A stretch of DNA of 64,000 bases, from contig OZ316898.1 of the NCBI GenBank assembly GCA_973895155.1, positions 1,736,001 to 1,800,000 on the forward strand, given 5' to 3'. Positions 12,048-23,337 of the stretch are shown here, in pieces. Every line of letters begins with the position of its first letter. The stretch's first letter is position 1. Below the pieces are notes generated by a model, which saw only the letters and a program-made list of their open reading frames with translations, made no database searches and had not been told where the DNA came from. Made by a program: the position numbers and the translations under genes. Source of the stretch: Marsupella aquatica. Lineage: Eukaryota; Marchantiophyta.

Positions 12048-14881
12048 AAAAAGTCCTCGAAAACTTCTTACGTGGCCGAGAATAGAAAGAAAAAGTCCGA
12101 ACAAACTAACAAAGCAGATGCCGAGGGACAGCTCCACCCGTCGAATTCCGATACCGTCCAAAACATTCAAAGCGCACCGCTGAACTTTTCCATTCCCACC
12201 GTTCCATGGGCTTCGATCGAACAAGGAGCTGTCGTTCTGCCCATGCCTTGACCGCTGGGCTTGGCCTACCTGTCCTCTCTATAATACTCGCTTACCTCCT
12301 CTTACCGTGCATAACTGCACCGTGTATGAGTGCGTTCCAGGAGTAACTGCAGGCCCATTATCCCTTTGAGTTATTTTTTTCAAAGCTAATGCCGCGTAAA
12401 CCCCAGTAGTCCTGTACCCCACAAAGAGGGGAAACAACCAGGCACAAGGCCCTGCTAGCGACACACAGCTAGCGACAAGAGGACCACTTTCCCATTGGCC
12501 TCTGTAGCCCCTGAACATCCAAAGCTTTCCTTTGGAAATGCACCAAAAAAAATGCACTGTCTGTATAGACCTCAGTAAAACAAATACCTAATAAACTCTT
12601 TGCATAATTTATCATTACTGTAATTCATGGATGAGAAGCATGTATTGGTATGTGCAGCAATAGTTTTGTGCACTTATTCAGGTATATTGTGCAGTATGAG
12701 GAGTTCTATTTGTATGACCTCGCAACACATGTGAAGAAGTGCACAAGCAAATTCACATGCACTCAATGGATGAGCCATTGTTTCATGGTCAAGTACATTT
12801 GGGTTTAATTTTTTTATGCTACTGCCTAGCTTTGAAACCTACTTGGTACAAAATTTGATGAAAAGTGGATTTCCAAGACCTTTCAAATGAGCCTGATCAA
12901 CCCAATCAAGTGAAAGTAAAAATTAAAGTGTAGACCAGGATCATAGGCCATTGTTGTTGCTTCAGATAAAGTTTTTAGATAAGCCGGCATACTAGAAATG
13001 ATGGAAATTTGGAGGATTGTCTCTTTCCAAAGAGTTCTTCATGAATCTAATTTCAATCGCTTCTGCTACTGAAACAGCCATTGTCCCCAAATGGTAATTA
13101 GGGTAACCTGGATCTACCAGGTTTTGCTTGGAGGGCAGTGCTGATTTTATGCAGTAGTAGTTTCCTTACAAGAATTAAAGTATTAAAGCATACATAATGA
13201 GAGGGCCTCACAATTTCACAAACCAATTTTGCCTTGAAAGAGTAAAAATAAGTCCATTAAATCCACCAGAAGGAACACAAGATAGCCCACGTGTTTTGGG
13301 ATCTTCTAGACGTGCAACCGGCACATTGACCAACAACTTATCTGGAAGGTGGGAGGGATATGTGAGGGCATCTCCTTGTGCAGCCAACCTACCCGGAACT
13401 TGTCCATATGGTGGGCAATATGGCGCCACCCTAGTTCATGCAGGACCTCCACAAAAAACAAAAAATCTAATTCCAGGGAATAAGGCAACACCAAAACTAT
13501 TATTCTCATTTAACTGCTTCCATTTAAGAGATAATGCATACAATGAAAAAGTCAATGTTTACATCAAGATACTTAGAGTATTATGTGCTCACACAATTCT
13601 TTTGAGATTTTGCAACCACTCTAAAGTTTTGTCATTCAGGTCCAGAATGTTAATAATTCTTTATGTTTTGTGCAAATCTGGATGACATTAAGGTACACTT
13701 TATGCAGTGTTTTGTTACTGTTAGGCCATGTTGGGTAGAGCGACAAGTTGCGTCCACTCTGAGGATTACTTTACAAGACTTTGTTCACTAATGGCCACCA
13801 GAAGGTTACTTTCATAAAGATAAACCTTGAAATAAGTTCAATAAATGCAAATGCCCTAGAATGGAATGAAGGAGTAAGAGTTTGTAAATGTTGGACCACC
13901 TCTCAAAGTGGTTAAAAATTCTATGCAAAATAGCACTCCATAATTATAGTCATTTCCTTTTACCCATTGCTCTCCATGTAGGATTGGTACACACCATTGT
14001 GAAATGGTCCCCCAGTTTTTGTAAAGCGAACTGCAGTCATTTCTACTCATTATACAGTATCTCAGGGGCCATATATAGTGGAATGTCCATGTATTCTAAA
14101 GCCACTCTCAGTGTCCTCCACTAGATTGTTTCCACCCTTGGCCCTAATTTGACAGGCCTCATGTTCCATGTTTGAGGACCGCATTGGAAAACCCGTTATG
14201 TACAGAGCAGGTGATGCAGACTTGTTGTGTTTAGGAATAAGGGACAACTAGACAGGACAAGGTGTGACAGTACCATAGTGCCATCCAGGTTCGAACAGGG
14301 CCTGCACAAAATATTGATTATTTTTCATTGTAGGAAATAATAGAAATCCAGAATTCGATTCTTCTATCTTCATTTTTCCATTTTTTAAACAATGCATATT
14401 GGAAAGTAAGTTTTTTACACCGAGATGCTTTTTCAAGTTTACACCAAATGTTTGTTAAGACATTTACTTGTTCAACCCCAAAAAATGAAAAGTATTATGT
14501 CATGGACTACATGGCTGGTCTAGACCATTAATAGACCTAAATCAACGTCACAGAACATCATGGTGTTGATTAGGGAGAAAACTGGTCGATCAAGTAAATA
14601 TTGATCCACAGTTAATAAACCTTAATTCAACCCAAAATCCCATGGGGTTGGTTGGGGAGGGAGAAAGCTTTCAGTTGGGGTTCATCAAATAAATGTCTCA
14701 ACTGATGCCATTTTGGTTGATTTTTTCATCACACATTGTGGAAGAGTAAATTCCATTGGATTAATTATCGTGATGTTAATATTAAATATTTGGGGTTGAG
14801 TTCTCTTTTATGTCTTTCTCTACTTGCCTTGCAAATGCAAGATTCAAAAATACCTATTTTAAGATACACACTCATCAAGTT
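12048..14881. other. AT-rich gene-free DNA, probable decayed retroelement
   Basis: No gene recognised. A phrase around 13660-13700 (gtgcaaatctggatgacatt) has a diverged match near 31595-31625 (gcgcaaacctggatggcatt), which suggests two old copies of one dispersed element. Open frames at 13197-13685 (+) and 13208-13429 (-) overlap and show no identifiable domain. Confidence 0.35.
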
Positions 14882-15205
14882 ATGGAACCCAAACTCCCAT
14901 GGACCACGAAAATGTGGTTCATGGGAGCACAGTGTCCAACATGATATTCATCCTGCCTCCAAAATGGTCAATTTCTCCAAAATGAGATCAAACCCTAAAG
15001 TTTAATTAATAGTAATTTATTTGGGAGTACTTAACCCAAATTCACATGGACCACCAAAATGTGACTCATGGGAGCACAGTGTTCAACATGGTGATTCATC
15101 CTGCCTTCAATTTCTTCAAAATGGTCAATTTCTCCAAAATGGTCAAATTTCTCCACAACGATATCAAGCCCTAAAGTTTACTTAACAGTAATTTATTTGG
15201 GAGGA
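14882..15205. repeat. Two-copy direct repeat of about 155 bp
   Basis: A block running from 'aacccaaa..cccatggaccac.aaaatgtg' through 'cctaaagttta..taa.agtaatttatttgggag' occurs at about 14882-15032 and again at 15037-15205. The second copy has an extra internal duplication of 'aaaatggtcaatttctcc'. Confidence 0.75.
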
Positions 15206-16674
15206 GTTAGGTACAATGGACAGCTCCCGGAATTCGGAGGCCGCGACTGAGCGCGGGAACGAACATGCGGTCGACCGATGGAAAAGAGTTATCGCCCCGA
15301 TCAACGGATACCAATATTCCTGTACTGCAGGTCCGTCCGTCCGTCAACCGGAAGCGCACGAACGGGCCGGAGCGTCCGCGACGACCGTCGCCCAGGGTCG
15401 CTGCCCCACCTCCTGCCCAACTCATGACCGTTTCAGTTACTGGCCCGGAGAAGATTTTCCATAATAATTTATCATGATTGGTTTTGGGGGAAACGGGCAG
15501 AGGGCAGGCAAAATTATTAAATTTTCTTTCTCAAGGTCAACTGTGGTAAGAAATAGCAGCCGATATTCGGGTCACCGTAGATTTAGGGAGACATTACTGC
15601 GACTGCAGTATTCAAGGCCACGAACTTGCATGTTTTTTCACTTTTTATCTGACCCTATCTGATGGTGAAGGAATCTTCTCACGCTACAGTTTGTAGTCAT
15701 TTTTTTTTTCTCTGTATATTGTGATTTGTGAGAGACCTGAACCGTAGAGATTCCTTATCGTAAGGACATCCGTCAGATTTTGGAAGTCCTGGCGATTCCA
15801 GCTAGTGCGAAAGGCAGCTTTTCTCCAGATTCAAGTGGGACCCACCTAATATTTACTTAGAAGTATACTAAAGTTAAGGATAGCTGTAAGATATTTCCTG
15901 AAATCTGAGGGACAGCAGGGTCTTCAAAGATCTGGCAATCCTTCAAATAGAGGCATATGGTTTGCAGATTTTGCTTAATCCCCCCCTCCCCCCACCCACC
16001 CTTTCCTTTTTCTTTGTATCATTCCGTAGGAGCTGGAGGAGGTAATAATGTGGGGAGATTAGCCAACTAAAAACATCACTGGGGGAGAGAGCTGAACTGG
16101 TCAATCAAATAATAGTGCTTGCTACAAACAAATAAGCAAATCTATGTCCAAACATAGGAAAGCTCTGCAAGACACAAAGTTTTGACAAGGTCGACACAGA
16201 CAGTTTTGACTAGGTGCACCAGCCTTTTATTCATACCTTTTAGGAGGGGGTAGAGTGCTGATCCCTCCACTGGATCTTGAGCTAACTGCAATATCAAGGC
16301 TAATTAATGCATGATTCTGTATGATTAAGGGGGGTTGCTGCGTGTGGCCATTGTGCGACCCTGATATTGATATAAGTACAAAGTGAGAATGAGGCTAAAT
16401 GTGGAACATATGCTGGGTTGTTGGTAGACTAGCAGAGAAGCGAGTCGGCGAGTACAAAATAAAGCAAAAAGTGACAGTTTTCTCCCCTTATTTGCAAAAA
16501 AACTTGCCTTTTTAGTTGATTTACTCGCCAGATCTGGCAATATGTCTTAAATCTAGGAAAATCTGATCTAGGAAAATTTGATATATATATATTCAAAGAA
16601 GAGCATTCATTAAATCTGATAGTTTCTTAAGAGTACTTTGAAGAGATTTTTGCTTCTGTTTTGTTACACTATGG
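15206..16674. other. Gene-free stretch
   Basis: Overlapping open frames on both strands at 15207-15480 lie in a GC-richer patch but have no recognisable domain. The rest contains homopolymer runs and nothing I can name. Confidence 0.35.
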
Positions 16675-17030
16675 TTAGAGTGTGTCTATCTAGGTTGCAT
16701 TCAACTCAATCAAGTCATGGGAGGGGGAGTCCACCATTGATTGATTAACCATGTATTCAACTACCCAAATCAGCCAGTCTACGGTTGATTTCCATAGCTT
16801 AGTGTGTCCATTTGAGTCACGTTCAAGCAATAAAGTCATGGAAAGGGGAGTCTACCATCACTTGATATATTCAACAATACCAATGAAGCCAGGAAAATCC
16901 TGAGTCTATGGTTGATTTCAAATGTTCATGACTTAGTCTGTCCATGTAAGTTCATGTTCAATTCAATCAAGTCATGGGATGGGGAGTGTACCGTTGATGA
17001 TTGATTGCTCAACAAAACAAACTATTCAAA
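16675..17030. repeat. Diverged tandem repeat, about 120 bp, three copies
   Basis: The phrase 'ttcaa.tcaa(t/a)(c/a)aagtcatgg.a.gggag' followed by 'tacc(a/g)tt/c' recurs near 16697, 16830 and 16960. Each copy is preceded by 'cttagtgtgtccat'-like text. The copies are old and imperfect. Confidence 0.6.
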
Positions 17031-18433
17031 CGCAATTATAGAGCCAATTCAAAGCAGGTCAGAAAGGAGTGGATACTGTTTACACTACAAAAGACTCGGT
17101 ATGTAATTATTTAGATCCCATTGCAAATTCCCTTGATATATGATCTTTGAATTGTTGGAGAATAATGCAAGGTTGCTTGTACTTGGAAATTTGTCCTCTA
17201 CTTGACTCTTGGTACAAAGAGTAAATTTGACTTCTATGGAGTTTGCATTTGTCTTCAAGTGTAAAGTAAAGAAAGAACCGGTCGCGGATCGAAGTTGATG
17301 ACTTTGACTACCTTGGGGAGAAAGTATCAAGACGTCATGGTGATCCTGAGTTGACATCTTCACGTCTTTCAGGTTCAAGGTTATCAAGTCATCAATTTAC
17401 CGAGGTCTGAAACCAGATTGGTTTACAATGTACTTGAAATTGACCATTAAGAAGACCGTTCACAAATCACATTTCAGTCAAAAGTGTAAATAGTGTTATC
17501 TGAGTCAGCTTAAATGTTTTGAGCAAGTCCATCCCCTGGTCCATCCAAGCTTTGCCAGTCCATCTGGGTTTCATAGTCAAAGTGGAGGTCCATCTGGGCT
17601 TTACTTTCAAAGAAAAAAGGATGAAAAATATCTCAGGAAATCTATAAATCATTTGTTTGTAGTGCATTAGGAGTGATAATAGCCCCTCAAAGCTTGGGCT
17701 AGGACCATCAATCTGCAGGCATCATAACTGACAATGTCATGTGCTCAATAGCCAAATATAGTCGTAAGTACATTGTTTACACTATTTAGCGTGCTATCAG
17801 AATCAGCGTCACACCATTTACTGCCACTCATCAGTTTCAGCCCAAACACACTATTTACTGCCACTCATCTGTTTTGGCCCAAACAAGCTTGCGAGGACAA
17901 CGTTATGGCTTAAATTTTCATGCAACTTAAGATATGCATTGGTGACATACCCCAATAGCACAAAAATAACACCATGAAAACTAAAATAAAAAAACACCTG
18001 ACAAATGTAAATCTGTCACCATTAATCATCAACATCTGATCCCATGGGTTGACCTAAAAAATTTGATGGCCTATTTGCGTGTTCAATTTTTTACCCTATT
18101 GATTGTGTTGCAAACATTTTTTAGGGTTTCTGGAGGCCTCAAGTCAAATCGATGGTCATGTCTGTGTATTGCAGACAACATAAACATCTCTGTTTAAATT
18201 GAGGGTAAATGTTGTGGGCGCATTTGAAACCATGGAAGTTGGAAGACACTACTCATGGGGGCCTCATGTGATTTGTTAAAATTGTAAACTATTTTTACAT
18301 GCAGTTTCTTGTGAATCTTCTACTGGGTGAGACTGAGATCTACTATGAAGATCCACGTTTTGATTCATAGACAGCCCCCTCCTGTGAACCAACTGAAGGA
18401 GATGACAATGCAAGAGTGACTCAAAAATTCCCC
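17031..18433. other. AT-rich stretch, no gene recognised
   Basis: No open frame with a domain. A short direct repeat ('ttactgccactcatc.gttt..gcccaaaca') occurs near 17818 and 17855. Confidence 0.35.
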
Positions 18434-19379
18434 AAAATATGATAATTATGTTTCTTCTTACACACACAATCATAATATAGCATGCTCATCCTGGAACATG
18501 CTTTATTTTTTTGTCTTGTAGTGATCTGAAAGTAAATAAAATATGAGAGCATAGAAGTGTTGTTATATAAGTAAGCTGTATGCCAAGAAAAGCACAGTGA
18601 CCAAGAAAAGGTACAGTCCAACAATTCTACGATGTGTGCACTTAACTCAGGGTGCCTTATGAATGACACTCCTTTCAATATAAACCAAAAACCTAGGAAA
18701 GAAAAACATGAGGAGAACTTAAGAGGCTATGCATTCATGTTCTTCAACATCATTTCTCTTACTCGTGGTGGTGGAGTCTTTGGTTTCATCTCTAAGAAAT
18801 CACATACTATGAAAGGCAGCTGCCAAAATAAGTTCAAAACACTCTAGTATACCTAAAACTGAAGGGGTCTAAAAATTAATTAAATATGTATAGAATACAA
18901 AGGCTACCCCTTGATAAGGCAGATTGAAATGAAAATACATGACACAAAAATCTGAATAATAAGGTATACCTAAAACTAAAGGGGTCTAAAAATTAATTAA
19001 ATATGTATAGAATACAAAGGCAGGCAGATTGAAATGAAAATACATGACACAAAAATATGAATAATAAAGTATACCTAAAACTAAAGGGGTTTAAAAATTA
19101 ATTAAATATGTATAGAATACAAAGGTAGGCTGATTGAAATGAAAATACATGACACAAAAATCTAAATCTGAATAAGAAAGTGTACCTAAAACTAAAGAAG
19201 TCTAAAAATTAATTAAATATGTATAGAGTACAAAGGCTACCGCTTGATAAGGCAAATTGAAATGAAAATATATGACACAAAAATTTGAATAAGACAAAAT
19301 CTGAAATGTGCATTCACTATATATGCAGTTTCAAAAATATGATAATTATGTTTCTTCTTACACACACGATCATAATATA
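18434..19379. repeat. 946-bp block bounded by 46-bp direct repeats, with tandem array
   Basis: The same 46-base sequence, beginning aaaatatgataattatg, lies at 18434-18479 and 19334-19379 in the same orientation with one mismatch. Between them, from 18848 to about 19293, are four copies of a 105-117 bp unit (starts at 18848, 18965, 19070 and 19181) containing 'tacctaaaactaaaggggtc' and 'aattaattaaatatgtatag'. No open frame of note. The direct repeats could be very short terminal repeats of a degraded element or an older duplication. Confidence 0.75.
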
Positions 19380-19498
19380 ATTATGTGAAATTAGTATTGA
19401 GTCGGTACAATTTATCCCAAGTACTTTATAGTGTGAAGCTGAACAATGGCACATCACACAACTAGGAGGGATATTGTAATGAAGCAAATGTTAAGGGT

Positions 19499-19742
19499 AC
19501 ATTTCCAATTCTGACACCTTACAGGGGTCATTTGGTAATATAGTAATTTGTTTCCCTTGTACTGACTGTGGTGGCCCGAAAACAATTCCAATTTCTGACA
19601 CATGTGCAGGTGTAATATGGTAATTTTTCCCGTCTACTCACTGACTCACTTTAGTCGACCAGAAAACAATTCCAATTCTGACACCTTGCATAAGTAAATT
19701 GCTAATTTTCCCGTGTACTGACTTTAGTGGCCCTGAAAACAA
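19499..19742. repeat. Tandem repeat, about 80 bp, three copies
   Basis: Units start with 'ttccaattctgacac' (near 19503, 19587 and 19670) and end with 'gtactgactttagtggccc.gaaaac' or variants. Divergence between units is moderate. Confidence 0.75.
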
Positions 19743-21148
19743 GGCAGCCAGAAGGAGAGCGCTCACACCAATACTCTACTTACTTTCTGCAACACACAAT
19801 AGTCGTAGATTCGTAGTCAGTCTGTGGGACCCAAATACCAACGTGGAGACACGACCTTCGAGACTATTTTGCTCCTCATCTGACTGGGTCGATCTAGGCA
19901 CTGTAGATCTGGTCCTAGCGATATATACAGAGTAGTGCAGACGATCTACTTGGCCAAGCCTGCAAAATCTTGCAACGACATGGTTGTTGCCAGGAGCAAA
20001 CATTCCACGGGTGAGTGCTTGAGAAAATTGCTTCGTCAATACGTGATCACTGAAGTTTGCATGAAATTTTCCTACTGGGCTTATTGCAAAGCCATGATTT
20101 TCTGGTGAGAGAATGGGCTCAAGGAGCTTCATTCACTCGTTCAAGAGGGGGGCCGATTCCTGCACCGCTGACTACGGAACGATAATTGGTGAGGCTCCTG
20201 AGGCGGCTATCTCACAAACTCGATCTCAACGTAGACGGATTTATCTTGGTCACTCTAATAGAGACAGGTCACGTGCCTTGATTCTAATTTGCCAAAGGAT
20301 CTTTAAGCCACGGACTCGATCACAATACACTAGTTGCGGATCTCAAAATCAAAACCATGGTTTCTATTTCGGAATGAAGTTACAAATGGGCGTTCTGCCC
20401 CACTCCAACTTAACGTACATATCCCCCTCTCAGAGACTCCAGGAGACAACATGCGGTGAGAACCACCTACAAGGACCCTCCACAAGACATCTGAGCCCAT
20501 GTTGTGCCGATACTTAGGTGGGTTGGACGGAGTGTCACCAGTAGATTGATGTTCTCGGACTAGATTCTAAATTGGGAGATTCGGTAGCCTACAACTGTGA
20601 AGCAAAATGCTAGCAACGTTGGCATCCAGGATTTATCCATGGCCTCAGTTGGTGATGACGAAACAAGAGAATTAAACGAGGAATTAAATATACATTCAGT
20701 ATGTCGCACAATTTTGGTCTGACTGTACTTTCAAATAAATGAATCGAACGCTCCGATGCTGAGATTTTGCCCAGGCCCGAGCCGATGCACACGCAAAAAC
20801 GATCAGAACGATCTTCCAGATATAAGATAACTTTGACCTCCTGGCCTGCTAGAAACCCAAGACTTGGCGTGATCTCAAATGAGTTCGTGGAGACCGCTCT
20901 AGTATCATGGCTCAGTGTGTGTCCAGATGTTGCCGCAATTATTGTGCAATTGAAGGAGCTACACTCCATAGGAGTTGACTTGATCGAGTTGCTATCGTTT
21001 CAAGCTTTGGCGGTGTATCAGCTGTTATGCCGAGGTAGGCCAGAAGGGTAAGAAATCAAGCTAGCATACTGATCGTACAGCAGGAAGAAAGCAGGCGAGA
21101 AAGCTATAGCAGCCTGGAGAGAAAACGAGCGACCCATAGCAATCTGCT
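19743..21148. other. No confident gene
   Basis: Open frames at 19776-20132 (-), 20113-20517 (+) and 20767-21051 (+) are fairly long but have no domain I recognise and no consistent splicing. The last could be degraded 5' sequence of the membrane-protein remnant that follows. Confidence 0.35.
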
Positions 21149-21745
21149 TTGAACATCAAGATGTGTCTGATCCGTCTGAGCTCTGTTCGCGAGGCCCGCC
21201 ATTCTCGCAATCAGAAGCCCCCTGATCGTGGACCAGAAGGGCCACATTCAGCGAGAACGGGTAGTCACAAAGTGAACGCTTCTGTGTCGGAGCCCGTCGC
21301 TGTTTTGCTGTTTCTCGTCTATTGGGACATTGGATTTATCGTATCAATCCCCTATGAAGTGGCTCAGAGTTTCTTTTCATTTGCCATACACGCGGTCGGA
21401 GTCCGCTACATCGGCCAAGCCATCTCCTTCGTCGACGTGCTGCGTGCTGCAGTCCCCCGCTTGGATGCGCTTGACCGTTTCTTGTCTTAGAGTCGGCCGC
21501 TCAGTACTGTTGTTATCGTTGGAGGGGTCTGTCGTGAGATGATCTTCATCCTCGCGAGGAGCGTGTCCGTTCTCGAGGACAACGGAAGGGCAACTGTGAG
21601 GAGGAGCTTCGCACTCCTCAAACGAAGGTTAATTACAGCTCTCCTGTTACAAATTGCTGTAGCTGTTTGTTCCACACTCACCTTAGTATCGTTCCAGACG
21701 AAGTTAGGAGCTCACATGCGCAGGTGTTCGACCAAATTTGGGTGA
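21149..21745 (+). pseudogene. Remnant of a multi-pass membrane protein gene
   Basis: The frame at 21149-21490 ends with a membrane-like segment and SFFSFAIHAVGVRYIGQAIS, then SFVDVLRAAVPRLDALDRF. The frame at 21539-21745 holds SVSVLEDNGRATVRRSF followed by ALLKRRLITALLLQIAVAV. Their order and spacing resemble the plant transmembrane family annotated as polyadenylate-binding protein-interacting, where a segment of the type 'yTgk.isF...l..ip.v.kRl' precedes 'SVlE..yG..A..rs.eLlkGr'. In that family about 65 residues with two membrane spans separate the motifs. Here a stop at 21488-21490 and only about 50 bases lie between them, so the middle is deleted. Assignment is by pattern memory only; an unrelated small membrane protein is possible. 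Confidence 0.4.
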
Positions 21746-23337
21746 GCACCAGTTGATACTTGCAGGGCCTTACATCTGGTACAAGAGCTAATTCTGGCTC
21801 CTGGAAGCTTGTGCACTGGCGTCCAGTATGCAACCTTCGAATCTAACCATGACGAGGACGTTGGCGAATACATATAAAATTTAAGAACACTGAAGGGCGG
21901 ATAACAGCAACTCAATAGGACGATTCAGGATGAGGAAAGCTGGTAGAGGCAAATAGTAAGACACTACAGACTATTGTATAATAGTGTTTGCTAGTTTGGT
22001 TTCGTGTCTTCTCTCGGGTGCTTTACGAGAGCCTGGGTCCATCGCTGCCACTGGGACTATAAAAACAATATTTTGTGTAAATTAATGAGAATCTACGTAT
22101 GTAGTCTGGTCCACACTGATCCTACATTAGGTCAAACCTAAAGTGTACATAGCTGTGGACGAGACTTTCTTTTGAAGCTTTTCATCTTTAATTTGGTATT
22201 GATTAGTGTGTCTTGTGGCGAGTAATGCCCGAAAAATAAGATATTGTATGGACTTCCATTGTCTTGGGAGAGGGAATTTCATGAATCTTCGAACGTGTAT
22301 ACTACAGTTTTCATGGTCTTGGAGAAGTGATCTTGCCATTGGAGTTCTTTCCCCAGTACAAAATTTGAATTGGAGCACTATGAGCAGACTTTGCGCGAAT
22401 AATGCAGAGTTCCAGACTCGCTTGCCATATATATTCTGACGACAATATATTTAATTTCTCTCCGAAAACCCTCCACACTTTGAAGGCCACTGGAGACGAG
22501 ACATGAACTGGATCCACAGGCTTACCCGAGCTCCTGTACTTGTCCACCTGCCGTCCTAAAACTCGTACCAAAAAAACAACAAACACTCAATCAATGTCTA
22601 GTCCTAACGATAATCGATGGAATTGATATAAAATTGGCCTAAGGAGTCAATTCTAAATATCTAAAAGTATGACTGCCCTTCCTGAGGCTTCTTTCATTGT
22701 GTGGACCTTGCCCTGGCACAAATCTAAATGTCATCTATGTGGGATATTGAAGTTCGAGATCACAACTTGAGATCTGGATTTCGGGAAGTTTTTTCCCCTT
22801 CCTACATTAACTTCCTTACATACGAAAGGACAAATTTCACATCCACAAAGTCGAACAATCCAATATGTGTGCCTGCTGGCACCGATATGTCCTGTACTAC
22901 CTAAGTTTTGTCAAAGACACCTCCCACTTCTCCCTCCCCGGGATCTATAATGATAGAGACCTGCTAGGGGACGTTAGACAACTTCCCTCAGCCAGGAGGA
23001 AGGAAGTTCTAAATTGTAGACAGAACATGACAGCCCATTTCCTGAAGTTCTGGGCTTCTGCAACACCAGGTAAACCGCTGTACACTACAAAACTTTTGAG
23101 CCCGACTAGATACCCACCACGTCCATGCGAGTGGCCTCCCTGAGTGTAAAGAAGGGTCCCAGCCGGTGACAAGTGCAGAACAAATTCTCGCTACTAGTAT
23201 CCTCGACTATCCATGTTTACACAAACTGCAACCCATATTTTACAAGCTTCCCATACTACGAAACATGATAGTCAGCCCGAGGCCCCTGTCCAGTCATGTA
23301 CATTTTCTTGTGCCCTGTTCAGTTTACCACAATGAGC
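21746..23337. other. Downstream of the Derlin gene, no gene recognised
   Basis: The right part probably includes the 3' untranslated region of the minus-strand Derlin gene. The minus frame at 22311-22586 and the plus frame at 22865-23143 show no domain or splice partner. Confidence 0.4.

Noticed and set aside
19776-20517. Open frames of 118 (minus) and 134 (plus) residues
   Set aside because: No recognisable domain and no splice-consistent neighbours; kept as unexplained.
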